Shown here: positions 6,041 through 15,113 of the stretch, piece by piece
Numbering within the stretch: the stretch's first letter is position 1
Layout: each line of letters opens with the position of its first letter
NCBI RefSeq assembly: GCF_900113485.1
Contig: NZ_FOPM01000011.1
Location: 1 to 64,000, forward strand
DNA: 64,000 nucleotides
DNA from: Methylobacterium gossipiicola
GTDB taxonomy: Bacteria > Pseudomonadota > Alphaproteobacteria > Rhizobiales > Beijerinckiaceae
Reading direction: 5' to 3'
Program-made: the position numbers and the translations under genes
Notes under the pieces: generated by a model
The model's input: only the letters and a program-made list of their open reading frames with translations
What the model was told of the DNA's origin: nothing
Databases searched by the model: none

Positions 6041-8299
6041 TCAGGAGTTCTTGCTGCGCAGCTTCGACAGCATGGTCCAGGCCCCAGCACGGGAGCCATC
6101 GATCACGCGGCCGACGGTGCGGTGCGAAGAGCTGCCGGGGATCTGCCCAGGCGAGCGGGGCATGACGATGCCGGCGGCCGCGACGGCGGCGGTGTTGCCA
6201 GTCCGGCGCTCGATCTGCCCGCCGATCCAGGACAGCACAGTCTCGGGCAGGGCGCTAATCTGGCCGGCGGCCAGCGCGATGATCGAGAACAACACGACGG
6301 CGTAGACGAACAGCCCAGCGGTTCCGACCATCGCGTAGGCGATGGTGCCGTCTGGCGCGATCATCGCCAGCGCGCCGCGGAAGAAGATGTTGGTGATGTC
6401 GATCCCGACCCGCATGAGCAGGATCGAGACCAGCATGCCGATGACGATGAGGGGAGGGCGAAGCAGGATGCCGAGGAAGAACAGGTAGCCCTGGCCGCTG
6501 TTGCCGACGAAGCTGTCGGAGCGGGCGGGCATGAACTTGGTGAGCAGCCAGATCGGCACGGCGATCATCGCCTCGGCGACGACGAGGAACCAGTTGAAGG
6601 TCGCCATCAGAAAATGGACGATGACGACGAACGGCACCAGGCCGATCAGCAGGAAGGCGGCGACGAAGAGCACGATCGCGAGGCAGTGGAGAAACCCCAT
6701 CACCTCTCTGAGGCCGGATCGAATGGCGCTATCGTCGCTCAACTTGAGCTTGCCCAATCCCCAGTTCAGGATGTCGCCGCCGGCAGCGACTCCGGTCGCC
6801 CCCATGCCCCAATAGGCGATGACCTGACCGATCTCCTGGACTTCCAGGATGGGATCTTTCCAGGCGCTGCTCTCGGGTCGGCTGATCCTGTCGAGGACGC
6901 CAGAGTAGATCATCGACAGGCCGCGAGCGAACTGGTTGGGCGGATCCATCTGAGCGGTCGGGTTATCGCTCGCCACGCTGGCGACGCTGGCCGATCCTTG
7001 CGCGGCGATAAAGCCCCCGAAGGTCGCGACGTAAGTGAGGTTGCGCTGCGCCTCATCGGCAAGCGGCGCGTAGGCGCTGTGGCCGAAGTAGGGAATGTAG
7101 GCGTTGATATTGGCCGGGGGCTCGACACGGATGGAGCCGCTCGGCCCTGCGGAGGCCGCCAGGAGCTTGGCCTGGACGAGGCTCATCGAGCGCTGCCATA
7201 GGGCGGCGGCGAGCCAGCCATTGTCGGTGGCGCTGGCGAGGTAGTTGCGCAGGGCCAGGTTGAGCTGTTCGCTGTTGCTCTGGGTCAGGCTCTGATTAAC
7301 CGAGATATAGGCGGTATCGATCGCTCGGCTGATCTGCCTCTTGATCGCCTCATCGTCGCGGCTGCCGGAATTGATGGCGCGGGCGATGCCGGCGGCGGCT
7401 CCGTCGAGACTATTGATCGCCGCCTGGAAGCTCTGCTGGCTCTGCCGTTCGGCGAGATTGATCAGCGTCCTGGTGGTGCCGGCGTCGTTCGTGTCGGCGA
7501 TGGTCGGGCCGATCTTCTGGTGCTCGTACACGACGGCGCCGCAGAGATTGTCCGACTTGCGGAAATACCCGTTGGTGTCGATGAAGTGGTAGCTCGTCGC
7601 GCGCGCGCTCCACGATCCGAAATAGCCATCGTCGACCGTCGTCTTCGTGCTGATCGCGGCGGCGTCGTCTCGGCCGGAGACGTTCCTGGCGTAGGTCTGC
7701 AGGGCCTGGGCACAGACATAGCCGTAGAGGCGGCCTTCCAGCACCTTGGCGAGCTTGCCGCGCAGCACGAAGTCGCCGAGCGCCTGGGTCGGGCTGGTGA
7801 GCGTGCCGTACATGCCGTTGAGGCCGGTGCCGGCGACGCGGGTCCAGAGGGTGTCGCCGAAGCCCGATCCGAAGACCGCGAGCTGGACGACGAGGATCTG
7901 GACCAGCGACAGGCCGGACTTGATCGGCAGGCTGAGGATCGCGCCGGTGATGACCCGCAGGAGGGTGTATTTGGCGCTCGACTGGCGGCCGAAGGCCTGC
8001 CCGTCGTTGGCGGTGTCGGCGACCATCGAATAGAGCAGGTAGCAGGCGAGGATCGTCGCGACGATCAGGCAGCCGACGTTGAAGGAGCCGAGCGCGACGG
8101 TGAGCGGGCGGTCGTCGGTGCAGGCGGCTGCGGTCCAGACGCCATCGACCACGCAGCCGAGGAGCTTGCGCAGGTTGATGAGCGCCAGGTCGTTCTGGAC
8201 CGGCGTGAACATCTCCTTGGCCGTCGTCTGGGCCTCTGCCGCCGTGGCGGCGGCGAGGAACCCGAGGCTGCCGGCGGCGGCCGTGATCCTGCGGAGCAT
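6041..8299 (-). CDS. dotA: DotA/TraY-like polytopic membrane protein
   Basis: The 752-residue protein has a signal peptide (AAATAAEAQ), a hydrophobic segment near 80-100 (LIVATILACYLLYSM), a long periplasmic domain of about 300 residues, and a C-terminal cluster of at least four membrane spans from about residue 520 (LAIVLFVAAFLLIGLVPF, then APDGTIAYAM and a span before ISALPETVLSWIG). This layout is that of DotA of Dot/Icm systems and TraY of IncI plasmids, an inner-membrane channel-like component. ATG 8299 follows the previous stop by 8 bp and precedes a clear signal peptide; the longer open frame upstream is only overlap with neighbouring genes. Confidence 0.8.
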   Translation of the reverse strand: MLRRITAAAGSLGFLAAATAAEAQTTAKEMFTPVQNDLALINLRKLLGCVVDGVWTAAACTDDRPLTVALGSFNVGCLIVATILACYLLYSMVADTANDGQAFGRQSSAKYTLLRVITGAILSLPIKSGLSLVQILVVQLAVFGSGFGDTLWTRVAGTGLNGMYGTLTSPTQALGDFVLRGKLAKVLEGRLYGYVCAQALQTYARNVSGRDDAAAISTKTTVDDGYFGSWSARATSYHFIDTNGYFRKSDNLCGAVVYEHQKIGPTIADTNDAGTTRTLINLAERQSQQSFQAAINSLDGAAAGIARAINSGSRDDEAIKRQISRAIDTAYISVNQSLTQSNSEQLNLALRNYLASATDNGWLAAALWQRSMSLVQAKLLAASAGPSGSIRVEPPANINAYIPYFGHSAYAPLADEAQRNLTYVATFGGFIAAQGSASVASVASDNPTAQMDPPNQFARGLSMIYSGVLDRISRPESSAWKDPILEVQEIGQVIAYWGMGATGVAAGGDILNWGLGKLKLSDDSAIRSGLREVMGFLHCLAIVLFVAAFLLIGLVPFVVIVHFLMATFNWFLVVAEAMIAVPIWLLTKFMPARSDSFVGNSGQGYLFFLGILLRPPLIVIGMLVSILLMRVGIDITNIFFRGALAMIAPDGTIAYAMVGTAGLFVYAVVLFSIIALAAGQISALPETVLSWIGGQIERRTGNTAAVAAAGIVMPRSPGQIPGSSSHRTVGRVIDGSRAGAWTMLSKLRSKNS

Positions 8300-8307
8300 C
8301 CGGGCCT

Positions 8308-9294
8308 CTACAGATTGCCGCTGGCCTGGGTGGCCAGCATGGTGCCGAGGACGGCCGCGGTGCGGGCCTGCTGCTCGATGAGCTGCTGGCGCAAAGCCAG
8401 CGACATCGAGCGCATGCGGGTGAGTTCGATGAGCAGGCCGTGCTCGGACTGGCCGGCGAGGCCGGCCGACCACGCTTCGTATTGCGGCCCACCGCCGTAC
8501 TGGGCGATGAGCGCCTCGAGCTGGGCGAGCGGCGAGGCGGCGGAGGTGCCGATCTGGTGGTCGTCGGTGGACGACATCGCCCGGACGGCGCTGAGCGACA
8601 CCAGGGCGGGCGAGCGCAGGGCCTCGACGCGGCGGGCCCGCAGCATCATCAGGTCGGCCTCGGCCCCCGGCATGGCGGCCGTGGGTTTGGGTATCGGCAG
8701 ACCGGCCATGTCCTGGATGACGATCTTGCGGTCGTCGTCGCTCGCGGAGGGATCGAACAGGATCGCGGCATCCGCCTTGGTGGGATCCTTCAGGCGGGCG
8801 CGGGTCGCCTCCGGGATCGGGACGTTTTTGCCCGGCGCGACGTCGAGTTCGCGATAGGATTCCCGGCCGGTCATGGCGACGTTGCCCATGGAGCGGTTGG
8901 TGGAGTTCATCAGGTCGATGGAGCCGCAGGCGTTCACGCCCTGGCCGGTCTCGATGGAATATTGCTCGCGGGCATCGACCAGGGCCTGGCGCTGGGCGAC
9001 CTGGGACAGGGTGGCGGCCACGGCCTGCTGGGTGTTGCTCACGAGGTTCACCTCCCGCTCGCCGTTGGTGGAGACCTGGGCGGTCTGCACCTTCATGGCC
9101 GAGAGCAGCATTTCCAGGGTGAGACTGCGCTGGGTGGCGACGTTGGTGCCCATGGTCGCCACCCGTGTTTCCAGGGCGCCGGTCGCCTTGGTGTGGCCGG
9201 CGACCCAGAGCTCGTCGACGACGAGGCAGGACTGCGCCGCCACGGGGGAGGCGAGGGCGGCCAGGGCCGCAGCGAGGAGGATCGGCTTCTTCAT
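8308..9294 (-). CDS. Secreted conjugation-cluster protein, paralogue 1
   Basis: The 328-residue protein has a signal peptide ending ASPVAAQSC, then a long helical segment with LSAMKVQTAQVSTNGE and a QRQALVDAREQYS block, and a C-terminal helical tail rich in Gln (ALRQQLIEQQARTAAV). The same order (SA-x-KV-x-TAQ, then QRQA-x-A-x-x-x-YG) occurs in the next two genes, so the three look like diverged duplicates. Its position next to dotA recalls IcmX/TraW, but I see no decisive motif. Function unknown; probably an exported part of the type IVB apparatus. Confidence 0.7.
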   Translation of the reverse strand: MKKPILLAAALAALASPVAAQSCLVVDELWVAGHTKATGALETRVATMGTNVATQRSLTLEMLLSAMKVQTAQVSTNGEREVNLVSNTQQAVAATLSQVAQRQALVDAREQYSIETGQGVNACGSIDLMNSTNRSMGNVAMTGRESYRELDVAPGKNVPIPEATRARLKDPTKADAAILFDPSASDDDRKIVIQDMAGLPIPKPTAAMPGAEADLMMLRARRVEALRSPALVSLSAVRAMSSTDDHQIGTSAASPLAQLEALIAQYGGGPQYEAWSAGLAGQSEHGLLIELTRMRSMSLALRQQLIEQQARTAAVLGTMLATQASGNL

Positions 9295-10310
9295 GGCGTC
9301 TGGAAGCTCGCAGGGGTCGAGGTATCGCGACCGGGGGAGGGCACGCTGGAGATGCGGGCGTTGACCATGGACAGGAGCAGGGCCGCGGCGGTGGCCTCGG
9401 TTCGCATCCCGCGTTTGATCTGGTGGGCGAGGAGGGCGAGGTTGGCCGCTTCCATCCGCACCGCGTCCTGAATGATGCCGCGGTCGTGCTGGCCGGCGGT
9501 GCCGGCGGCCCACGCCGCACCGCCGTCGTTGCCCTGCCAGTGTCCCGACAGCGCGCGGGTTTTGGCGATCGGACCGTCCGGCCGGTAGTCGGCCGCGATG
9601 TCGGCGAGCACGACCGCGGTCATCGAGCGGTAGGTGTCTCGGCCGGTCTTCTCGAGCTTGTTGAGGTCGTTGGTCGCGGAGTTTCCGGTGTTGCGCGGCT
9701 GCGGATCGGGCGGGCCGATGACGGTGGTGATGAACTTCGTGGCGGCCTCGCGGTCGCCGCTGTAGAGCGCGGCGCCGTCGGGGGCATCGCCGGACTTCAC
9801 GTCGGCGACCCAGTCCTTCGGGTCGGCGTAGCGGCCGGGCTGGGCGTGGACCTGGGTGACCATCTGCTGGCGGACCGCCGCGGAGCCCGTCAAGGCCGTA
9901 TAGAGCGACTGAGCCTTGGTGTTCGACCCGCACGGGTCGTAGCCGATCGAGCCGTAGCGGTGGGTGGCGAGGGCCACGGCCTGACGCTGGTCCTGGGTAG
10001 CGAGGGTGGTGGCGAGCGCCTGGCTCGAGGCCCGGAACCCGTTGGCCACCTGATCGGAGCCGGCGGCCGACTGAGCCGTCAGCACCTTCACGGCCGAGAT
10101 GAGACGGGCCCGCTCGGCGAGTTCCTGGGCGACCAGGGCGGACTCGGTGGTGGTGATGGCGCCGGTGATCGCCGTGGTCAGGGTGGAGGTCGCGAGGTTC
10201 ACGCGTCCCTCGACGCCGACGCAGCTCTGAGCCCGTGCCGGCGCCGAGACGCCGATCGCCGCGACGACGGCGCCGAGCCCGACGAGGGCGGTTGCGGTTC
10301 GAGCCGTCAT
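9291..10310 (-). CDS. Secreted conjugation-cluster protein, paralogue 2
   Basis: The 339-residue protein has a signal peptide (SAPARAQSC) followed by SCVGVEG, a Ser/Thr-rich helix, the shared block ISAVKVLTAQSAAGSDQV and QDQRQAVALATHRYGSIGYDPCG. Two early cysteines could pair. It overlaps its neighbours on both sides by ATGA, indicating one operon with translational coupling. It has no recognised domain. Together with its two neighbours it forms a tandem family that is not part of the core Dot/Icm list as I know it. Confidence 0.7.
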   Translation of the reverse strand: MTARTATALVGLGAVVAAIGVSAPARAQSCVGVEGRVNLATSTLTTAITGAITTTESALVAQELAERARLISAVKVLTAQSAAGSDQVANGFRASSQALATTLATQDQRQAVALATHRYGSIGYDPCGSNTKAQSLYTALTGSAAVRQQMVTQVHAQPGRYADPKDWVADVKSGDAPDGAALYSGDREAATKFITTVIGPPDPQPRNTGNSATNDLNKLEKTGRDTYRSMTAVVLADIAADYRPDGPIAKTRALSGHWQGNDGGAAWAAGTAGQHDRGIIQDAVRMEAANLALLAHQIKRGMRTEATAAALLLSMVNARISSVPSPGRDTSTPASFQTP

Positions 10311-11071
10311 GGGGTGCCTCCCTGGCGCCGATCGCCGCCCATGCCGCCGACGAGGACCCCGACGAGACCGGCGCGGGCGCCGCTCATGATCGCGCCCTCG
10401 CGGCGGGCCTGGACCAGGGCGGCATCCTCCTCGGCCGTTCGCGGGTTGGGCTTCACCGTGGGCAGGGGGGCGACGACGTCGAGGTAGTCAGCTGCCGTCA
10501 TCACCTCCTCGGCCGAGTAGTTGCGGTTGAACAGCCAGGGCGCCGCGTCGGAGTCGCCAGCGCCGTAGCCGCCGGGCTGGGCGCCCTTGCACCAGCCGGT
10601 CTCCTGCTCCGAGGGCGAGCAATAGAAACTGCGCCGCTGATCGAGGGAATCGCCCATGCGGACGCCGGCATCGCCGCCTTCCGTAAGCCAGCGGCGGTCT
10701 GCCGCCCCGAAGGCTTGGCGGGCCTTCGTCGCGGAGGCCTCGCTGTCACTGGCCTGCGAGAGCCCGAGCGAGATGTCGCAGGCGGCGTAGCCCGTGCCGG
10801 TATCGTAACCGTACTGATGCTGGGCGCGGGCGAGCCGCAGGGCGTTGTCCTGGCTGACCAGGGTGGAGGCGACCGCCTCCGCGCTGGCCTTGTCGCCGTT
10901 GGTGATCTGGAGCGCGGTGCCACTCGACTGCGCGCCGGAGACGCGCATGCCCGACAACACCCGCTGCAGGGAGATCTCCCATTGCGGGAAGAGGCTCTGC
11001 GCCTCAGCCGGACACGCCAAGGCGACGGCCAGGATGGCGCTCGCCGGAAGGAGGGGGATGGCCCGTGTCAT
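10307..11071 (-). CDS. Secreted conjugation-cluster protein, paralogue 3
   Basis: The 254-residue protein has a signal peptide (ACPAEAQS), then the family block LSGMRVSGAQSSGTALQI followed by LVSQDNALRLARAQHQYGYDTGTGYAACD, matching paralogue 2 in order. The C-terminal part is different: a Cys/Gly/Tyr stretch (YCSPSEQETGWCKG) and a glycine-rich end. Both ends overlap neighbouring genes by ATGA. Function unknown; expected in the periplasm or outer part of the transfer machine. Confidence 0.7.
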   Translation of the reverse strand: MTRAIPLLPASAILAVALACPAEAQSLFPQWEISLQRVLSGMRVSGAQSSGTALQITNGDKASAEAVASTLVSQDNALRLARAQHQYGYDTGTGYAACDISLGLSQASDSEASATKARQAFGAADRRWLTEGGDAGVRMGDSLDQRRSFYCSPSEQETGWCKGAQPGGYGAGDSDAAPWLFNRNYSAEEVMTAADYLDVVAPLPTVKPNPRTAEEDAALVQARREGAIMSGARAGLVGVLVGGMGGDRRQGGTP

Positions 11072-12018
11072 GGCTTCCCCTCCATCGGGCGCGCGTCGAG
11101 CGCGTAGAGCGTCACGAGCTGCGCGAGCGCGGCATCGATCTGGGCGTCGTAGTCGAAGGAGTTAGCGGCTAACTCGGCCGAGTTCGTGCGAGCCAGCTCG
11201 ATGTAGAGGCTGCGGTTGGGCTGGTTGGCGACCTTGACCGCGTGGTCCTCGGAGCCCGTGGCCCTCTCGGCCGCGCTGGCGATCGCGGATTGCTGCGATT
11301 GGCTGTCGGAGCGCGAGACGGTCTCGCTGGCCGCACCCTCATTGGCTCCCGGCGTGCAGGTCTTCGGCAGGGTCGTGTTCCGAGGGCCGCCGGCCATGTC
11401 GGGGTACGGATTGGAGATCGGTAGCTGGCGCGGCAGGAACGGTTCGGGATTGACGTAGTACCAGGCCTGCGGGAGCGCCGATTTGATCGCATCGGCGGTC
11501 ATCGGCCTGGCGCCCTTGCTGGCATACATCTTCCAGACCCGGCCGTTGGTGCCGGTCGCGGCGAGGACGTTGCCCTTCAGGAGCGTGCCGAGATGGAGAT
11601 GGGGGGCGCAGCTTTTCATGCCCTCGCAACCCATCGTCCCCACTTGCTCGCCGGCAGTGATCTGTGGGTCTTGCCTTTTGTTAAAAACAGCGGTGTTCAT
11701 ATGAAGATACAAAAAGCGCGTATCTCCAGAGACCACATCAGCGATGATCCCGCCGCCAGTAAAATTGTGATACGTTATCGCACCCGATGATCCTGAAAAG
11801 ATCTTCGTTCCAGCCCCTTCGCTATTAACGATATCCATGCCTTGGTGATAACCGGCAGACGCACCGGCCCTGCCGGTTCGGTTCACACCGTACGGAGACG
11901 AAACCCTCTGACCGGCTGGTTTCATGATGTCAGACGTGAGGCACGTACCTGAAAGGGCGGGCACCGACGAAGCCATAAGTATGACAAGCGCCGATGATTG
12001 AATTTTTAATTCAATCAT
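11068..12018 (-). CDS. M23 (LytM-type) peptidoglycan endopeptidase of the transfer system
   Basis: The protein is 316 residues from ATG 12018, which follows an AAGG-containing ribosome site and gives a signal peptide; an upstream in-frame start at 12051 lacks that. The LytM zinc motifs are intact: H58-x3-D62 (YHQGMD), H106 and H140-x-H142 (PHLHLG). It should cut peptide cross-links in peptidoglycan so that the apparatus can cross the wall. About 120 residues of unknown structure follow the catalytic domain. The 5' part is AT-richer than the neighbours, which hints at a separate origin. Confidence 0.85.
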   Translation of the reverse strand: MIELKIQSSALVILMASSVPALSGTCLTSDIMKPAGQRVSSPYGVNRTGRAGASAGYHQGMDIVNSEGAGTKIFSGSSGAITYHNFTGGGIIADVVSGDTRFLYLHMNTAVFNKRQDPQITAGEQVGTMGCEGMKSCAPHLHLGTLLKGNVLAATGTNGRVWKMYASKGARPMTADAIKSALPQAWYYVNPEPFLPRQLPISNPYPDMAGGPRNTTLPKTCTPGANEGAASETVSRSDSQSQQSAIASAAERATGSEDHAVKVANQPNRSLYIELARTNSAELAANSFDYDAQIDAALAQLVTLYALDARPMEGKP

Positions 12019-12430
12019 TACCCGGAGCCTTCTTGGAAGAGCACAACGCATATTGCGTGTTGTTGAAGAGTATTTTTGTTTTGTCGATAAACTTTAGAGA
12101 AAACGAGTCGTCGTTTTCGTTGTCTGGGCTTTCGCGCATACCCTGCGGAACGTGAGCATCCCAATCGCATTTCGTATCGATAAAGATTATACCCTTGGGC
12201 TGCTTCATTATTTTTAGAATTTTGCAGCGCGCTTCCCCACGCACGCCCTCTTGGTCAATTCGTTGGATCAGTCGGTCTTTCTCGATTGTGAGAGGCGGCC
12301 TCTTACAGTCGGCCGGTGAGGCGGGTGAGTATCCCCAGTCGCCAGCTGGCAGGGTGATTGGCTCGGCCTGAGCCGAGCCGAAACCTGCGAGAAGCAGGCC
12401 CGCGGCGAGCACGATGGAACGGCGGATCAT
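12011..12430 (-). CDS. Small secreted protein of unknown function
   Basis: The 139-residue protein has a signal peptide (LLLAGFGSAQA) and a compact domain with three cysteines (DCKRPP, RCKILKI, KCDWDAH). Base composition is clearly lower in GC than the genes around it, especially in the 3' half, with codons such as AAA, ATT and TTT that are rare elsewhere here. It overlaps the M23 gene by 8 bp and the upstream gene by ATGA, so it is part of the operon despite its composition. No family recognised. Confidence 0.65.
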   Translation of the reverse strand: MIRRSIVLAAGLLLAGFGSAQAEPITLPAGDWGYSPASPADCKRPPLTIEKDRLIQRIDQEGVRGEARCKILKIMKQPKGIIFIDTKCDWDAHVPQGMRESPDNENDDSFSLKFIDKTKILFNNTQYALCSSKKAPGND

Positions 12431-13089
12431 TGGAACATGCCTCCGTAGCTGCTGCCGGAAGGGGGGGGCGCCGAGACCGGCGCGGACGCGCTCGGCTGGG
12501 CGGCGACCGAGCTGGCGTCCTGTGGCGCCGTGCTTGTCGTGAGCGCCGAGCCGAACGCGGAGTTCTGGACGTGGTTGTACGAGCCGAGGCCGGTAATGTT
12601 CGGTAGGTTGATCGGCGAGATCGACCCGTTGAGTTGCCGGAACAGGTCGCCCGAGACCGAGTTCTGGAAGCTGCCCATCTGCTGGTTGATGCTGCGGATC
12701 GTGTCGCGCAGCTGATCGTCGAGGATCTGGCAGACCTGCCGCTTGGCCGCGTCGATCACCGACCCGATCAGGCCCTGCGCGGCTCCCGTGAGGAAGCCAC
12801 TTAGATCCGGGATCAGGTTCGACAGGTCGAAGCGCTTGAGCAGATCGCCGGCGATGCAGGAGTTCGGCCCGTTGAAGAAGGCCGAGGGATTGACCTTGGC
12901 CGCGTCGATCAGCGCGATCTGGCGCTGGACGGCCGCGTCGGCCGCCTGACGGACGAGGCAGTTCGAGCTGGTCTGAGCCCCGGCCGGCATGGAGCCGACG
13001 GCGAGGCCGCCCAAGAGGACGGAGCCCAACAGCACCTTGCGGATCCGGCGGCGGATCCGGTGCGGAGGCGAGTTCAGAACGCCGGCCAT
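12427..13089 (-). CDS. Secreted protein with proline/serine-rich tail, conjugation cluster
   Basis: The 220-residue protein has an Arg-rich start and a signal peptide ending MPAGAQ, a helical body (about 45-150) with three or four cysteines (SNCLVRQ, NSCIAGDLL, RQVCQIL), and a Ser/Pro/Ala-rich C-terminus ending SSYGGMFQ. The gene overlaps the next one downstream by ATGA and the IcmT-like gene by 16 bp. I do not recognise the family; the position suggests an exported subunit. Confidence 0.65.
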   Translation of the reverse strand: MAGVLNSPPHRIRRRIRKVLLGSVLLGGLAVGSMPAGAQTSSNCLVRQAADAAVQRQIALIDAAKVNPSAFFNGPNSCIAGDLLKRFDLSNLIPDLSGFLTGAAQGLIGSVIDAAKRQVCQILDDQLRDTIRSINQQMGSFQNSVSGDLFRQLNGSISPINLPNITGLGSYNHVQNSAFGSALTTSTAPQDASSVAAQPSASAPVSAPPPSGSSYGGMFQ

Positions 13090-13319
13090 TTTCCACCCTC
13101 GATAAATTTCGCCCAGAGATATTTAAGAAAGCGCAGCGGCGTCATCTTGCGGTGATTGCAGTACGCCAAAAATCCGGCGTACAACGCCATCGCGATGAAC
13201 GTGTATCGGCTCAATCCCGTGAGGATCAGCAGCGGGAAAAACGCCGCGATACTGCCGTGCAGGCCGAGGAACCGCATCGGCACGGCCGACCAGCGCCAGG
13301 GCATATGGCGGCCGCTCAT
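13074..13319 (-). CDS. icmT: IcmT/TraK-like small membrane protein
   Basis: The 81-residue protein starts MSGRHMPWRWSAVPMRF and has two membrane spans (about 22-37 and 40-54), then a basic C-terminal helix (RFLKYLWAKFIEGGKW). IcmT of Legionella (86 residues) shows the same plan: W-R-SA-x-P-x-RF, two spans and an F-L-R-W-L-type tail. IcmT/TraK is a small inner-membrane part of type IVB systems. ATG 13319 overlaps the stop of the upstream peptidase gene. Confidence 0.7.
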   Translation of the reverse strand: MSGRHMPWRWSAVPMRFLGLHGSIAAFFPLLILTGLSRYTFIAMALYAGFLAYCNHRKMTPLRFLKYLWAKFIEGGKWPAF

Positions 13320-13948
13320 GCTGGATCTCCCGGCTTGGTGATCGGGGTGCCGGGGGCGGGCTGCCCGGCCGGCTTCCGTCCGCCGGCCCAGACCCGGGCC
13401 TTGCCGATGTCGAGGTGGCAGAAGTTCGGATAGATCCCGACGCCGCCACGGCCGCACAGTGCCCCAGCAACCGCCACCGCATCCGCGCCGTAGCCGGCCG
13501 CGCGCAGGTCGGCGGCGCGCCCCGCGAGGTGGAGCGAGGCCTTCGCGGCCCCCTCGATCCCGGCATTGTGCTGCGGCGTGCGGTAGCCGGAGGTGACGAT
13601 CAGCGGCACCACCGAGCCGTGGACCGCACTCATCGCCCCCTGAACCGAGGCCAGGAGGTCGAACAGGCGCGGATCGATCCAGACTGCCGAACTGCCGTCG
13701 CCGACGTCGCGCAGGAGCCACGACAGGAGGAGCAGGTCGCGGGTGTTGTAGCCGTCCGGCGTCCGGACGATCGCACTCACCTCCTCGCCGGTGCGGTCGC
13801 GGCGCAGCCACAGCCGCACCGGCGGCGGAACGGCGCCGGCACCGGCCAGAGCCGCCGCGTAGGCCGGATCGGTGCCCGCGAGGCCGACCGCCGCGCCGGC
13901 CAGGGTTCCGGCGAGGCCGGTGAGGAGGCTACGCCGCGAGACGGGCAT
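13316..13948 (-). CDS. Tat-exported M15-like (DUF882/YcbK) murein peptidase
   Basis: The 210-residue protein starts at ATG 13948 (an in-frame ATG lies four codons upstream) with a twin-arginine-type signal (SRRSLLTG). The domain carries the YcbK/M15 signature: TSGYRTPQHN (119-128), H140 in SLHLAGRAADL with D147, and H178 in FCHLDIG, the three zinc ligands. It probably trims peptidoglycan peptides during assembly of the transfer channel and gives the cluster a second cell-wall hydrolase besides the M23 enzyme. It overlaps dotB by 20 bp. Confidence 0.8.
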   Translation of the reverse strand: MPVSRRSLLTGLAGTLAGAAVGLAGTDPAYAAALAGAGAVPPPVRLWLRRDRTGEEVSAIVRTPDGYNTRDLLLLSWLLRDVGDGSSAVWIDPRLFDLLASVQGAMSAVHGSVVPLIVTSGYRTPQHNAGIEGAAKASLHLAGRAADLRAAGYGADAVAVAGALCGRGGVGIYPNFCHLDIGKARVWAGGRKPAGQPAPGTPITKPGDPA

Positions 13949-15110
13949 CGCGGTATCCATAGCGCTCGAGCACGCGGCGGGCGGTGGCGACGTCGATCAC
14001 GCCCTGGTCGAGCGCCATCGCGACCGTTGCCTTCATCGAGCGGCCGTCCTCGCCCCGGCCGATGATGTCGCGCAGGGTCTCGACCGACTCGGCCATGCCC
14101 GCCCGGGCCACCTCGCGGCGAACGGGATTGGTGAGCACCTGCCATTCGCGCAGGCAGACCCGGCCGCCACCGACCCGCGGCACAAGGAGCTGCGAGACGA
14201 GGAGGTGGCTGCTGCCGAGGACGTCGTGGAACGCCTGGGTCTGCAGGTCGGCCGGGAACATCAGCGTCAGGCGTCGCAGGATGTGGGCGACGTCGTTGGC
14301 GTGGGTCGTCGTATAGATCGGGTGGCCGGTCTGGGCCGCCTCGACGCTGGCCATGACGGTGTGCATGTCGCGCAGCTCGCCCACCAGAAGCAGGCCGGGC
14401 TTGCGCCGCAGGGAATTGCGCACCCCGGCCGCGAACGTGGGCAGGTGCAGGCCGATCTCGTGCTGCATGATGGTGCAGCTCGCCGATGGTACGTTCTCGA
14501 AGACGAACTCGATCGGCGCCTCATAGGTGATGACGTTGCCGTGGATCGGCGTCTCCTCCTCGAGGATCCGGCGGATCAGCGCGGCCAGCGTGGTGGTCTT
14601 GCCCGAGCCGGTCTCGCCGGCGACGATCACGGCGCCCTGGGCCGGGGTGGACTCGGCCACGATGGCGTCCTCGACCCCGAGGGTGGCCACCGTTGGCGGA
14701 TCGGCCGGGATGTGACGGCAGACGATCTGCACGCCGGTATCGCCTTCGTGGTAGCCGGCGGTGACGTTGATACGGAAGCGGTGCCGGACCGGCTCGGCGT
14801 CGCGCTTCACCCCGATCCGGTCCTCGATGGTGATCGCCCGGTCGAAATCCTGCCCCGCATAGAGCTTCGACATGATCGAGTCGGTGGAGGACAGGTCGGT
14901 GGCGATGCGCGCCATGGTGCTCGGCTGAAGCCAGACGCGGGTCAGCGCGAAGAGCTCGCCGTGGATGGCGGCCAGGACCGGGCGACCGGACTGGAAGATC
15001 ACGTCGGAGGCGCCGATCGCCACGGCATGGAGGAACAGGCGGCTCACCTCGTCGCGGCCATGCACGACGATCTCCTGCTCGGGATATCGGGTCTTACCGG
15101 TCCAGCGCAT
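13929..15110 (-). CDS. dotB: DotB/TraJ-type secretion ATPase
   Basis: The 393-residue protein is a PilT/VirB11-family hexameric ATPase. It has an N-terminal PAS-like domain, Walker A GETGSGKTT (165-173), an Asp box followed by the Walker B-like LLLVGELRDMHTVMASVEAAQTGH (near 235-258) and a His box (TTTHANDVAHILRR). In Dot/Icm and IncI transfer it powers substrate transfer from the inner face of the membrane. It follows dotC by 3 bp in the same operon. Confidence 0.92.
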   Translation of the reverse strand: MRWTGKTRYPEQEIVVHGRDEVSRLFLHAVAIGASDVIFQSGRPVLAAIHGELFALTRVWLQPSTMARIATDLSSTDSIMSKLYAGQDFDRAITIEDRIGVKRDAEPVRHRFRINVTAGYHEGDTGVQIVCRHIPADPPTVATLGVEDAIVAESTPAQGAVIVAGETGSGKTTTLAALIRRILEEETPIHGNVITYEAPIEFVFENVPSASCTIMQHEIGLHLPTFAAGVRNSLRRKPGLLLVGELRDMHTVMASVEAAQTGHPIYTTTHANDVAHILRRLTLMFPADLQTQAFHDVLGSSHLLVSQLLVPRVGGGRVCLREWQVLTNPVRREVARAGMAESVETLRDIIGRGEDGRSMKATVAMALDQGVIDVATARRVLERYGYRDARLAA

Positions 15111-15113
15111 GGC

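Noticed and set aside
8300..9520. Long open frame continuing upstream of dotA on the minus strand
   Set aside because: It overlaps the gene at 8308-9294 in another frame, is Arg/Pro-rich as expected for GC-rich shadow frames, and the DotA signal peptide begins at 8299.
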